The notes under the pieces: generated by a model | What the model was told of the DNA's origin: nothing | The model's database searches: none | What the model saw: the letters and a program-made list of their open reading frames with translations, nothing else | Position numbers and translations under genes: made by a program | Source: Rothia nasimurium | GTDB taxonomy: Bacteria; Actinomycetota; Actinomycetes; Actinomycetales; Micrococcaceae | Assembly (NCBI RefSeq): GCF_928391935.1 | Contig: NZ_CAKMTD010000003.1 | Span: forward strand, 183,080-247,079 | Reading direction: 5' to 3' | DNA length: 64,000 nucleotides | Shown: positions 25,184 through 33,874 of the stretch, piece after piece | How the letters are laid out: the number at the start of each line of letters is the position of its first letter | Position numbering within the stretch: position 1 is the first letter of the stretch

Positions 25184-26629
25184 TTATTCGGCGTCGAGGG
25201 CTGCCTGGGCAGCTTCTGCGGCGTCGGTTCCGGCTCGCTTTTCAATAACCCAGCGCTCGATGTTGCGTTGGGGAGCTTCGTTGATCGCGAGGGCGCCTGC
25301 GGGGACGTCCTTGCGGATGACGGTTCCGGCCCCGGAGTAGGCGCCGTCGCCGATGGTCACGGGGGCGACGTACATGTTGTCGGAGCCCATGCGGACGTTG
25401 TTTCCTACGGTGGAGCGGTGCTTGTTGACGCCGTCGTAGTTCACGAAGATGGAGGCAGCCCCGATGTTGGAGTTTTCGCCGATGGTGACGTCGCCGGCGT
25501 AGGAGAGGTGGGGAAGCTTAGAACCGGCACCGATTTCGGCGTTCTTGGTTTCGACGAAGGTGCCGATCTTGCCCTTGGGGCCCAGCTTGGTGCCGGGGCG
25601 CAGGTAGGCGAAGGGGCCGACGGTGGCGCCTGCTTCAATGACGGAGTCGGAGCCTTCGGTGCGGGAGATGGTGACGTCCTCCCCTACCTTGACGTTGGTG
25701 AGGGTGGTATCGGGGCCGATGCTTGAGCCGGTGGCAATGTGGGTGGTGCCGCGCAGGATGGTGCCGGGCAGGATGGTAACGTCGTTCTCGATGGTGACGG
25801 TGACGTCAATCCAGGTGGATTCGGGATCGACGATGGTAACGCCGTTAACCATGTGGGCGTGGGTGATCCGGTCATTGAGCTTGCGGCCCAGCTGGGCCAG
25901 CTGGACGCGGTCATTGGCGCCTTCAACTTCCCAGCGGTCGTCGATGTCGAGGGCACTGGTGCGGTAGCCGTCTTCACGGGCGATAGCCAAAACATCGGTG
26001 ATGTACTTTTCACCCTGGGCGTTGTCGGTGGTGACGCGGGTCAGGGAGTTCCGCAGGACGGTGGCGTCAAAGGCGTAGATACCTGAGTTAATTTCAGTAA
26101 TGGCCAGCTGTTCTTCGGTGGCGTCCTTGGCTTCGACGATGGCGGTGACTTCACCGGCTTCGTTACGGACGATACGGCCGTAGGCACCCGGTTCATCCAG
26201 GTGGGTGGTTAGGACGGTGACGGCGTTCTTGCCCTCTTCGTGGAAGGCGACGAGCTTCTGCAGGGTTTCGGTCTTAAGCAGGGGGACGTCGCCGTAGGTG
26301 ACGACTACGGTGCCTTCTACCTGGCCGGCTTCAGCGTCCAGACCCAGCAGGCCAACCTCAACGGCGCGGCCGGTGCCGGGGATTTCGTCCTGGTCAACGA
26401 TGGTGACCTGGGGGTCGAAGGCCGTGACGTGGGCGGCGACCTTATCACGCTGGTGGCGCACCACAACAGCCAGGTTCTTGGGATCCAGCTCGCGGGCAAC
26501 GGCTACAGCGTGTTCTACCATGGAGCGGCCGCCGATGGGGTGCATGACCTTGGGGGTGGAGGATTTCATGCGGGTGCCAGCGCCTGCGGCGAGAACGATA
26601 ACTGCTGAAAGACCTGAAGCTGCGGTCAC
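25184..26629 (-). CDS. glmU: Bifunctional GlcNAc-1-phosphate uridyltransferase / GlcN-1-phosphate acetyltransferase
   Basis: 481 residues making UDP-GlcNAc for peptidoglycan and surface polymers. The N-terminal pyrophosphorylase domain starts with LAAGAGTRMKSSTPK and includes TYGDVPLL. The C-terminal half (from about 260) is a left-handed beta helix of hexapeptide repeats, with the acetyltransferase-site segment HLSYAGDVTIGENSNIGA. It starts at GTG with GGAG eight bases upstream. tRNA-Gln lies immediately upstream on the same strand, so the two may share a transcript. Confidence 0.97.
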   Translation of the reverse strand: MTAASGLSAVIVLAAGAGTRMKSSTPKVMHPIGGRSMVEHAVAVARELDPKNLAVVVRHQRDKVAAHVTAFDPQVTIVDQDEIPGTGRAVEVGLLGLDAEAGQVEGTVVVTYGDVPLLKTETLQKLVAFHEEGKNAVTVLTTHLDEPGAYGRIVRNEAGEVTAIVEAKDATEEQLAITEINSGIYAFDATVLRNSLTRVTTDNAQGEKYITDVLAIAREDGYRTSALDIDDRWEVEGANDRVQLAQLGRKLNDRITHAHMVNGVTIVDPESTWIDVTVTIENDVTILPGTILRGTTHIATGSSIGPDTTLTNVKVGEDVTISRTEGSDSVIEAGATVGPFAYLRPGTKLGPKGKIGTFVETKNAEIGAGSKLPHLSYAGDVTIGENSNIGAASIFVNYDGVNKHRSTVGNNVRMGSDNMYVAPVTIGDGAYSGAGTVIRKDVPAGALAINEAPQRNIERWVIEKRAGTDAAEAAQAALDAE

Positions 26630-26690
26630 AGAGAGGCTCCTTGCGCGAGTGTCACCCCGGGGACGTGTAAAAAATCGAGTTGGGGTATAG

Positions 26691-26762
26691 CTCCGCCACT
26701 AGGACTCGAACCTAGAATAACGGCTCCAAAGGCCGCTGTGTTGCCAATTACACCATGGCGGA
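26691..26762 (-). tRNA. tRNA-Gln (anticodon TTG)
   Basis: A 72-base cloverleaf on the minus strand. The acceptor arm TCCGCCA pairs with TGGCGGA, with G as discriminator. The D arm contains GGTGTAATTGGCAACAC, the anticodon loop is CTTTGGA with anticodon TTG, and the T arm carries GGTTCGAGTCC. CCA is not encoded. It lies 61 bases upstream of glmU. Confidence 0.96.
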
Positions 26763-26904
26763 TTAGTCCCGGTTAGCCCCTCACGGATGAGGGCACGCTG
26801 ACCTAAGGACAAAAGAATACTACCAAGGAATCTGCCCAGAACGAAATAACCGCCACCCGGGCTCTAGGCCAAGATAGCGGTTAGAGGGGTAGAAGGCGCC
26901 AGGC

Positions 26905-27492
26905 CTAGCGGCCGAGCCAGGGGACGACGGTTGCCAGGGCGTCCTCCAGGTCCCGCACCAGGTCTTCAGCTGGCCCCAGGCCCTTGCCGGTGAGGGGCTT
27001 GAGGGAATCGTCGGGCACGGGGGCGTCCTCTAGCTGCTTCATAAAAGCAACGGGGTCAACCCGCTTACCTGCCCGGTGCTGAAGGCGGGCCATCTGCCCC
27101 AGCAGGTGAATCTTATCCCGGTAGCGGGGGAACTCCCGGTGCAGCCAGGCCCGCTCCTGCTCAGTCATGGTCAGAATCAGGGCTGATTCGACGACGCGGG
27201 CCCGCTCCACCTGGCTGGCCTGGTGGGCAGAGGTCTCAATTTCCAGGCGGAAGAGGGCCTGGGCTACGTCCGGGTTAATACCTGCCCCGGCCTGGGCCTT
27301 AATACCGGCACTGGCAAAGGACCAGCCGGACGAGGGCTGGGAAAGCTCCTGGGCCAGGTACTGGGCAGCCGCGCTAGAGGTCGTATTGCTGGTGCCCACA
27401 AAAAGCACCTGCTTCTTCGGTGCAATGTCCTGGTCGTGTCGGCCCTTGCCGAGAATACGCTCAAAGAAGGAACCAAAACCGAGTTGTACCAC
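26905..27492 (-). CDS. LMW protein-tyrosine-phosphatase-fold protein with degenerate active site
   Basis: 195 residues if translation starts at GTG 27492, which has AAGGGCGAGG upstream; the open frame continues further but would overlap the divergent ABC-F gene. After about 25 residues, KKQVLFVGTSNTTSSAAAQ sits where LMW phosphatases and ArsC-like reductases have VCxGNxCRSP. The catalytic Cys is Gly and the phosphate-binding Arg is Ser. The following helix and the rest (ASAGIKA, INPDVAQAL, LILTMTEQERAWL) still fit the fold. It may bind a phosphorylated ligand or act as a scaffold, but catalysis by the usual mechanism looks impossible. Confidence 0.78.
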   Translation of the reverse strand: MVQLGFGSFFERILGKGRHDQDIAPKKQVLFVGTSNTTSSAAAQYLAQELSQPSSGWSFASAGIKAQAGAGINPDVAQALFRLEIETSAHQASQVERARVVESALILTMTEQERAWLHREFPRYRDKIHLLGQMARLQHRAGKRVDPVAFMKQLEDAPVPDDSLKPLTGKGLGPAEDLVRDLEDALATVVPWLGR

Positions 27493-27693
27493 CGTGACCT
27501 CGCCCTTCGTGTCAAGAAAAAACTGTCTGTGAGTAAGTGTGCCTGGGTGCCCTGTATCAAGGCACCGCCTAGCTATTCTACCCGGTCTTGTCCCCTGAGA
27601 GGTGGACGTGACCCGCCCACCGGCTCCCCGGCGTCCTACTCTGCCTGATCCAGCCGAGCTGACAGCACCGAAACTGCCCGGTAGCCTAGAGGG

Positions 27694-29520
27694 GTGGCAC
27701 ATTTACTAGGCGGCGAAGAGCTGCACATCGAGTTCCCTACCCGCACTATTTTTGAGGGTATTACCGTCGGCTTGAACGAGGGCGACCGGATCGGCATTGT
27801 CGGCCGAAACGGCGACGGCAAATCCACCCTGCTCTCCCTGCTGGGGGGCCGTCTGACCCCCGATTCTGGCCAGGTGACCGTCCGGTCGGGCACCCGCATT
27901 GGCTTCCTCGACCAGGCGGACGTCCTCGATGACTCCCTCACCGTCGGCCAGGCCATCGTGGGGGACACCCCCGAATACGAGTGGGCCTCAGACCCCAAAA
28001 TCCGCGACGTCATCGCCGGGCTGGTTGCTGACCTCAACTGGCAGGCCCCTGTCTCGGCCCTCTCCGGCGGCCAGCGCCGTCGCGTCGCCCTCGCCGCCCT
28101 GCTTGCAGGCGACTGGGACGTCCTCATGCTGGACGAACCCACCAACCACCTCGACGTTGAAGCCATCACCTGGCTCGCTGCCCACCTGAAAAACCGCTGG
28201 TCCAAGAACGCCGGTGGCCTACTCACCGTCACCCACGACCGCTGGTTCCTCGACGAAATCTGCACCGGCACCTGGGAGGTCCACGACGGAATCGTCGAAC
28301 CCTTTGAAGGAGGCTACGCCGCCTACATCCTGCAACGAGTCGAACGCGACCGGCAGGCAGCCGCCGCCGAAGCCAAACGCCAAAACCTCATGCGGAAGGA
28401 ACTGGCCTGGCTGCGCCGAGGCGCCCCGGCCCGCACCTCCAAGCCCAAGTTCCGTATCGACGCCGCCAACGCCCTCATCGCCGACGTCCCGCCCGTCCGC
28501 AACACGGTAGAACTTGCCCAAATGGCAGTATCCCGCCTGGGCAAGGACGTCGTCGATATCGAGGACGTCTCCGTCAGCTACCCCGATGCCCAGAACCCCG
28601 GCGGCACCAAGGACGTCCTCAAGAAGGTGACCTGGCGGATCGCCCCCGGCGAGCGCACCGGTATTCTGGGCGTCAACGGGGCCGGTAAATCCACCCTGCT
28701 GGGGCTGGTCACCGGGGCTGTGGCTCCCACCAGCGGCCGGGTCAAGCACGGAAAAACCGTCAAGGTTGCCACCCTCACCCAGCAGCTCGACGAGCTGAAA
28801 GAGGTGGAGAACGACCGCGTCTCTGACGTCATTGGCCGTAAGCGCACCTCCTATGTGGCTGGCGGTAAGGAAATGACCCCGGGCCAGCTACTGGAGCGTC
28901 TGGGCTTCACCTCAGCCCAGCTTTCCACCCCGGTCAAGGACCTCTCCGGCGGCCAGAAACGCCGCCTGCAGCTGCTCCTGATCCTGCTGGATGAGCCTAA
29001 CGTCCTGATTCTCGATGAGCCCTCCAACGACCTGGACACCGACATGCTCGCCGCTATGGAGGACCTGCTCGACACCTGGCCCGGCACCCTCCTGGTTGTC
29101 TCCCACGACCGCTACCTCATGGAGCGCGTCACCGACCAGCAGTACGCCCTCATCAACGGCCGCTTCCAGCACCTACCCGGCGGGGTCGACCAGTACCTGG
29201 CCCTCTCGGCGGCAGCTGCCGCCAGCCCGTCCTCCACCGCCCGCGATTCTTCCCCCCTGGGCAAGCAGGACGCCGTGTCCTCCTCCCAGCCCAAGGCCAG
29301 CGGGGCAGAGGTCAGGGCCGCCCAGAAGGAAATCAACCAGATTGACCGCAAGCTGGGTAAACTCGCCGACCAGAAAGCCAAACTGGACGACAAAATGGCC
29401 GCCCACGACCCGGCCGACTACGAGGGCCTCGCCGCCCTCTCGGCAGAATCCCAGGCCCTCCAGGACGAGATCGACGAGTTAGAGCTCCGTTGGATGGAGT
29501 TATCTGAAATCCTTGATTAA
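27694..29520 (+). CDS. ABC-F family ATPase (Uup-like)
   Basis: 608 residues with two ATP-binding cassettes and no membrane domain. Cassette 1 has Walker A GRNGDGKST (37-45), signature LSGGQRRR and LMLDEPTNHLD. Cassette 2 has GVNGAGKST, LSGGQKRR and LILDEPSNDLD. A linker rich in Arg and Lys lies between them. The C-terminal 80 residues form a charged coiled coil, as in Uup rather than EttA. ABC-F proteins act on the ribosome or on branched DNA structures. Translation starts at GTG, divergent from the degenerate phosphatase gene. Confidence 0.93.
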   Translation: MAHLLGGEELHIEFPTRTIFEGITVGLNEGDRIGIVGRNGDGKSTLLSLLGGRLTPDSGQVTVRSGTRIGFLDQADVLDDSLTVGQAIVGDTPEYEWASDPKIRDVIAGLVADLNWQAPVSALSGGQRRRVALAALLAGDWDVLMLDEPTNHLDVEAITWLAAHLKNRWSKNAGGLLTVTHDRWFLDEICTGTWEVHDGIVEPFEGGYAAYILQRVERDRQAAAAEAKRQNLMRKELAWLRRGAPARTSKPKFRIDAANALIADVPPVRNTVELAQMAVSRLGKDVVDIEDVSVSYPDAQNPGGTKDVLKKVTWRIAPGERTGILGVNGAGKSTLLGLVTGAVAPTSGRVKHGKTVKVATLTQQLDELKEVENDRVSDVIGRKRTSYVAGGKEMTPGQLLERLGFTSAQLSTPVKDLSGGQKRRLQLLLILLDEPNVLILDEPSNDLDTDMLAAMEDLLDTWPGTLLVVSHDRYLMERVTDQQYALINGRFQHLPGGVDQYLALSAAAAASPSSTARDSSPLGKQDAVSSSQPKASGAEVRAAQKEINQIDRKLGKLADQKAKLDDKMAAHDPADYEGLAALSAESQALQDEIDELELRWMELSEILD

Positions 29521-29542
29521 CTGGTGCTAGGTTCGTTGCCCA

Positions 29543-29650
29543 GCCCTACGGACGCGCCCTTGCCGACTAACCTTCTCGAGCTCGCCCCGGGGGGGCTCGC
29601 TCGATTCATGCCAGACCCAGCCAGTCGGCTACGGGCGCGTCGCTCCGGGC
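29543..29650. repeat. Palindromic element, copy 1 (convergent spacer)
   Basis: Conserved core bounded by GCCGACT (29562-29568) and AGTCGGC (29623-29629), with an inner stem TCGAGC (29576-29581) to GCTCGA (29599-29604) and the unpaired word ATTCATGCCAG on the right. The outside arms GACGCGCCC (29551-29559) and GGGCGCGTC (29633-29641) pair perfectly, and GCCC/GGGC continue the stem. A second copy with different but equally complementary arms lies at 46543-46643. Both sit between two convergent genes, here ABC-F and ispE. Confidence 0.88.
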
Positions 29651-29682
29651 ATATATGACAAAAGTGGCCAGGAAAAGATTAA

Positions 29683-30591
29683 CTAATAAATAGCCACGAC
29701 TGTTGGCCCTGACCCGGAGACGAAGGCTGCCGCAATACCCTGGGTGGCCTGGGCTGTGGCCAGGGTGGTAGCGAGTTCCGGTTGCAGGGTGATAGCCGGG
29801 GCGGCCAGGTCATTGCGCAGGTTGGCGGTGATGACGGGCAGGCGCTCGGCCAGGGGGGCCGGGCTGGTCAGGGCTTGGATCAAGGCCTGGGGCACGGCCA
29901 GCACCTGGTCAGGGGCCGGGTAGGTGCCGGTGGCCCGCCCGGCATCCAGTTCCCCGTAGACGGCCGGGGTGGAGAGCCCCCCGGCCTCGGAGGCTAGAAA
30001 GCTGTAGCGCAGGGGCTCAACCCCTGCAGGGACCTCTACCGGTTCGAGTTTCTCCCCTACCCCGGTACCCACGGCCAGGCCGCCGAGCAGGGCGAAGGGG
30101 ACGTCCGCCCCCAGGGGGGCTGCCAGCTCTAGCAGGCGGGGCAGGGGCAGCTCAGCCTCCACCAGGCCAACCTGGGCCAGGTAGGTGTTGGTGGCCTTCA
30201 TGGCAGCGGCGGCGTCAGCAGACCCACCGCCCATCCCTCCGGCCACGGGGACGGCCTTATCAATGTGCAGGTGCAGGCTGACCTGGTGGACGTCCAACCC
30301 CTGGGCGGTGAGCACGGCGGCGGCGCCCCGGTAGGCCAGGTTGCTCTCATCCAGGGGCACGACGGCAGGGTCAAAGGCCCCCGCCTCAACCTGGGCGGCG
30401 ACCGGGGAGGCGGGCACCACGCTCAGGGACTGGCTGATACCGGGCACCCGACCTGCGGTTACCGTTACTTTCTCCTCTAGATCAACGGCGGCGTAGAGGG
30501 AGGCTACCTCGTGGTAGCCATCGGGGCGCACCGGGCCCACGGCAAAGTAGAGGTTGGTTTTACCGGCTGCAGTCGCTGATACCGACACCAC
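29683..30591 (-). CDS. ispE: 4-diphosphocytidyl-2-C-methyl-D-erythritol kinase
   Basis: 302-residue GHMP kinase of the non-mevalonate isoprenoid pathway. It shows KTNLYFAVGPVRPDGYHEV at the N-terminus (KxNLxL and DGYHxL-type signatures), the ATP loop GGMGGGSADAAAAM, and a C-terminal GSGPTVVAI glycine motif. It lies three bases after rsmA on the minus strand. Its product pathway feeds uppS, which is also in this window. Confidence 0.95.
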   Translation of the reverse strand: MVSVSATAAGKTNLYFAVGPVRPDGYHEVASLYAAVDLEEKVTVTAGRVPGISQSLSVVPASPVAAQVEAGAFDPAVVPLDESNLAYRGAAAVLTAQGLDVHQVSLHLHIDKAVPVAGGMGGGSADAAAAMKATNTYLAQVGLVEAELPLPRLLELAAPLGADVPFALLGGLAVGTGVGEKLEPVEVPAGVEPLRYSFLASEAGGLSTPAVYGELDAGRATGTYPAPDQVLAVPQALIQALTSPAPLAERLPVITANLRNDLAAPAITLQPELATTLATAQATQGIAAAFVSGSGPTVVAIY

Positions 30592-30594
30592 GGG

Positions 30595-31491
30595 CTACTC
30601 CCCCTCAGCCGGGGTCTGGGCAGGTACTTGCCGGGCGGCTTCGGCAATCTTGATGAAGTCAAAAATGTCGAGCTTCTCCCCGCGCAGCTGCGGGTCAATA
30701 CCGGCAGCCTCAAGAATCTCACCGGCGCGGGTAGCAGAGCCGGCCCATCCAGCGAGGGCAGCCCGCAGGGTCTTGCGGCGCTGGGCAAAGGCAGCGTCAA
30801 TAATCGCAAAGACCTCCTCCCGGGGCAGGTCTGACAGTAGCTCGGGGCGGCGTTTAAAGGCCACCAGACCCGACTTAATCTTGGGGGCAGGCCAGAAAAC
30901 GTTGGTACCAATCACCCCGGCCTTAGAGACTTCAGCAAACCAGTTGGCCTTGACCGAGGGCACCCCATAGATCTTTGAACCGGGCTTGGCTGAGAGGCGG
31001 TCGGCAACCTCGTCCTGAACCATGACCAGGGCGTGCTCAATGGAGGGGAAGGTCGCGAACATGTGTAGGAGCACCGGCACCGCTACGTTGTAGGGCAGGT
31101 TGGCTACCAGAGCGGACGGGGTACGCGGCAGCTCGGTGACCTTCATGGCGTCCGAAAGTACCACGTCGATACGGTCTTCTGAGCCGGGGCGGAATCGGGC
31201 AATCGTGGCGGGCAACTGCTCGGCCAGGGGCGGATCGATCTCAACAGCAACCATGTCGCGGGCCGCGTCCAAAATACCCAGGGTCAGGGAGCCCAGGCCG
31301 GGGCCGACCTCCACCACCGTCTCGTCCGGGCTGATATTGGCAGCGGCGATGATACGACGAATCGTGTTGGGGTCAATCACGAAGTTCTGCCCCAGGGTCT
31401 TCGTGGGGCGGATACCGAGCTGGGCTGCCAGGTCACGGATTTCTTGGGGGCCCAATAGGGCGTCGGGCGCAGGAGAAAGCTGTTCAGTCAC
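30595..31491 (-). CDS. rsmA: 16S rRNA dimethyladenosine transferase
   Basis: 298-residue KsgA/RsmA enzyme that dimethylates two adjacent adenosines near the 3' end of 16S rRNA. SAM-binding marks: [39 protein letters not shown] and the catalytic [11 protein letters not shown] (NLPY). The GTG at 31491 is preferred because the longer frame adds a leader not expected in the family and runs toward the divergent GT87 gene. Directly followed by ispE. In many actinobacteria tatD lies immediately upstream, but here a gene on the other strand separates them. Confidence 0.95.
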   Translation of the reverse strand: MTEQLSPAPDALLGPQEIRDLAAQLGIRPTKTLGQNFVIDPNTIRRIIAAANISPDETVVEVGPGLGSLTLGILDAARDMVAVEIDPPLAEQLPATIARFRPGSEDRIDVVLSDAMKVTELPRTPSALVANLPYNVAVPVLLHMFATFPSIEHALVMVQDEVADRLSAKPGSKIYGVPSVKANWFAEVSKAGVIGTNVFWPAPKIKSGLVAFKRRPELLSDLPREEVFAIIDAAFAQRRKTLRAALAGWAGSATRAGEILEAAGIDPQLRGEKLDIFDFIKIAEAARQVPAQTPAEGE

Positions 31492-31595
31492 GCTCTCTAG
31501 TCTACCGGGTCTGAATATAGGCAGAGGTTTCCTCACTCCCAGAACACCCCCGGTAGAATTACTGGTCGTACCAGCCACCCAACCCCGGGAACCCC

Positions 31596-32840
31596 ATGCC
31601 TGAAGCTCCTACCGCCCACCAGCGTCCGTCCCTGTCTGCCCTTGCCCGGGCCCTCAGCAGCACCCCGGCCCTGGCCACGGCCCTGGCGCTGACCCTCATC
31701 AGCGCCTACCCCTTCCTCTGGGATGAGAAAATGGTGGCTCGGGAGTTCTTCGACTTACAGGTCTACTACGGCGGGGTGGCCCACTGGCTCGACACCGGCC
31801 AGCTCTACAACTGGGCCCTACCACCCGAAGAAATCTACGGCTTTACCTACCCACCCTTTGCAGCCCTGGTCTTCACACCTTTTGTGTTGCTCACCAGTGC
31901 AGATACTGCTGGCCCCCTATTTCTGCTCCTTAATATTGCGGCCCTGGTAACCCTGGTCTACCTCTCCTGCCGGGGTATGGGGGTGGGTAAGCGTCCGGCC
32001 CTGGCAGCCGGGCTCTGGCTGACTCCCCTGCTACTCAAGTTCTTCCCTATCAGCTTCAACATGGAACTGGGGCAGATTAACCTCTTTTTGGTACTGCTGA
32101 TTCTCACCGACGTCATCTACCTCAAGAACACCCGCTGGCACGGGGTACTGATTGCCCTCACGGCCTGCATTAAGCTCACCCCGGCTATCTTCGGGCTGCT
32201 CTTTATCGCCACCCGCGACTGGAAGTCCCTGGCCCGGTTCGTGGGTACCGGCCTCGCGTCTATCCTGCTGAGCTTTGCCGTGGACTTCGAGGTGGCCCGC
32301 GAATATTTCACCGAGAAAATCTTTGAGTCCTCCCGCGTGGGCTCGATTACCGGGGCGCTGAACTATAACCTGCTCGGCACCTGGGCTATGCTCTTCCCCG
32401 CCTGGCTCACCGGCGTCCTCTTTGCCGTCACCGCCCTGGGGTCGGTGGTGCTCACCTACCTGGCCGTGCGCAGGCTAGCCGGGAAGGACGTCCCCGGCGC
32501 CTACCTGGGGGCGGCCTCCTGCGTGGCGGTGCTGGGGCTGTTGCTCTCCCCCATCTCCTGGACCCATCACTGGGTCTGGTTTGTCACCTTCCTTATCTTT
32601 GCGGCCCTCTACGGCTGGCGCAGCGCCCACACCGGCTACCTCTACCTGGCCGCCACCGGTGTGCTCATCTTTGCCATGCCCTTTGCAGTCTGGTTTGGCG
32701 GGCACAACTGGGGCGGCAACGAGTGGCCCGAGCACCTGGCCCTCCTCCATGCCCTGCCGGTAGCCTGGGCGGTCGCCTACCTGGCTCTAGGGGCTAGAAG
32801 CCCTCAATCCCCCAGCTCCCATAAGCTGCCAGGGAGTTAG
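31596..32840 (+). CDS. GT87-family polyprenol-dependent glycosyltransferase
   Basis: 414-residue membrane protein with about ten hydrophobic segments. The early loop [15 protein letters not shown]...[11 protein letters not shown] is typical of GT87/DUF2029 mannosyltransferases, where an aspartate just after the first membrane helix (here in FDLQVY) is catalytic. Such enzymes use polyprenyl-phosphate-mannose to glycosylate lipids or surface glycans outside the membrane. The gene lies alone on the plus strand inside an otherwise minus-strand housekeeping group (rsmI, tatD, rsmA, ispE). Its last 47 bases overlap the 3' end of tatD. Confidence 0.85.
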   Translation: MPEAPTAHQRPSLSALARALSSTPALATALALTLISAYPFLWDEKMVAREFFDLQVYYGGVAHWLDTGQLYNWALPPEEIYGFTYPPFAALVFTPFVLLTSADTAGPLFLLLNIAALVTLVYLSCRGMGVGKRPALAAGLWLTPLLLKFFPISFNMELGQINLFLVLLILTDVIYLKNTRWHGVLIALTACIKLTPAIFGLLFIATRDWKSLARFVGTGLASILLSFAVDFEVAREYFTEKIFESSRVGSITGALNYNLLGTWAMLFPAWLTGVLFAVTALGSVVLTYLAVRRLAGKDVPGAYLGAASCVAVLGLLLSPISWTHHWVWFVTFLIFAALYGWRSAHTGYLYLAATGVLIFAMPFAVWFGGHNWGGNEWPEHLALLHALPVAWAVAYLALGARSPQSPSSHKLPGS

Positions 32841-33870
32841 CGCGAATATCCCGGCAGAGCTCTTCCAGGTCAGCCCCCAGGTGGTCAGCCATAAACCGGA
32901 CCGTGTAGTTGGTCATGTAGCTGGCGTTCGGACGCCCCCGGAAGGGGTGGGGGGTCAAAAAGGGCGCGTCGGTCTCAGCCAGAATCAATTCCCGGCGGGC
33001 TAGCCTCAGGGACTCCTGAATGCCGTGTGAGTTCTTAAAGGTCACGGTGCCAGCAAAGCTCATGTACCAGCCCTGCTCGTTGCAGATCTCAGCCAGGTCG
33101 GGCCCGCCGGAGTAGCAGTGGAAAATCACGGTCTCGGGTGCGCCCTCATCGAGCAGAATGCGGACGACGTCCTCGTGGGCATCCCGATCGTGAATCTGCA
33201 CGGCCTTCCCGTGCTTCTTGGCCATGCGGATATGGGCGCGGAAGGATTCCTCCTGGGCGTCCTTTCCGTCCTCTCCGGTGCGGAAGTAGTCCAGGCCGGT
33301 CTCCCCCAGGGCACGGACGCGCGGGTCAGCTGCCAGGGCGTCAATAGCGGCCAGGGCGGCGTTGAGCTGGCCTGCTTCAGCCAGTTTGGGGGCCTCGTTG
33401 GGGTGCAGGGCCACGGCAGCTAGGACGCGGGGGTCAGCCTGGGCTGAACGCACAGCGTAGAGGGAACTGGGAACGTCACAGCCCACCTGCACAATCGCCC
33501 CGATACCCAGGGCCTCACCGGTATCCAGGGCGTCGCGGGCGGTGACGGCAACCTCACCGTCGAGCAGGTCCATGTGGGTGTGATTATCGACGATGGCATA
33601 GGGCAGGGGCGCAGGAGCGGGTGGGAAGACCAGGTTGCGGCGGCGGCCGTCCTCCCCCTTCTCGCCGCGGCGGCGGGTACCCTCCCCGCTGGGCTCCCCG
33701 GCAGTGTTATAGCGCTCAGCCTGGTAGGCAGGGGGCACCTCGCCCTCAAGAATCGGCTCAGGGGCCTCAAAAATGGTGGCGGTCTGCTCGGCCTCACTGG
33801 GCAGGTAGGAGGCAAATCGCTCGGCAAGTTCGCGCAGCTCGGCGTCGGTTAGGGTGTGGTCGGTACACAT
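32794..33870 (-). CDS. tatD: TatD family metal-dependent hydrolase
   Basis: 358 residues. The TIM-barrel hydrolase begins at IVDNHTHMD (HxH metal ligands), then shows the GETGLDYF glutamate, VIFHCYSGG, and AETDAPFLTPHPFRG with the final aspartate. Relatives have 3'-5' DNase activity. A hydrophilic, charged N-terminal extension of about 95 residues precedes the domain. The ATG at 33870 lies four bases after the rsmI stop, which fits an rsmI-tatD operon; an earlier in-frame start would lie inside rsmI. The 3' end overlaps the convergent GT87 gene. Confidence 0.93.
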   Translation of the reverse strand: MCTDHTLTDAELRELAERFASYLPSEAEQTATIFEAPEPILEGEVPPAYQAERYNTAGEPSGEGTRRRGEKGEDGRRRNLVFPPAPAPLPYAIVDNHTHMDLLDGEVAVTARDALDTGEALGIGAIVQVGCDVPSSLYAVRSAQADPRVLAAVALHPNEAPKLAEAGQLNAALAAIDALAADPRVRALGETGLDYFRTGEDGKDAQEESFRAHIRMAKKHGKAVQIHDRDAHEDVVRILLDEGAPETVIFHCYSGGPDLAEICNEQGWYMSFAGTVTFKNSHGIQESLRLARRELILAETDAPFLTPHPFRGRPNASYMTNYTVRFMADHLGADLEELCRDIRANSLAAYGSWGIEGF

Positions 33871-33874
33871 AGGT

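Noticed and set aside
27493..27702. An N-terminal extension of the degenerate phosphatase
   Set aside because: It would overlap the start of the divergent ABC-F gene and has a Gly/Arg-rich composition typical of non-coding frames; the GTG at 27492 has a ribosome binding site.
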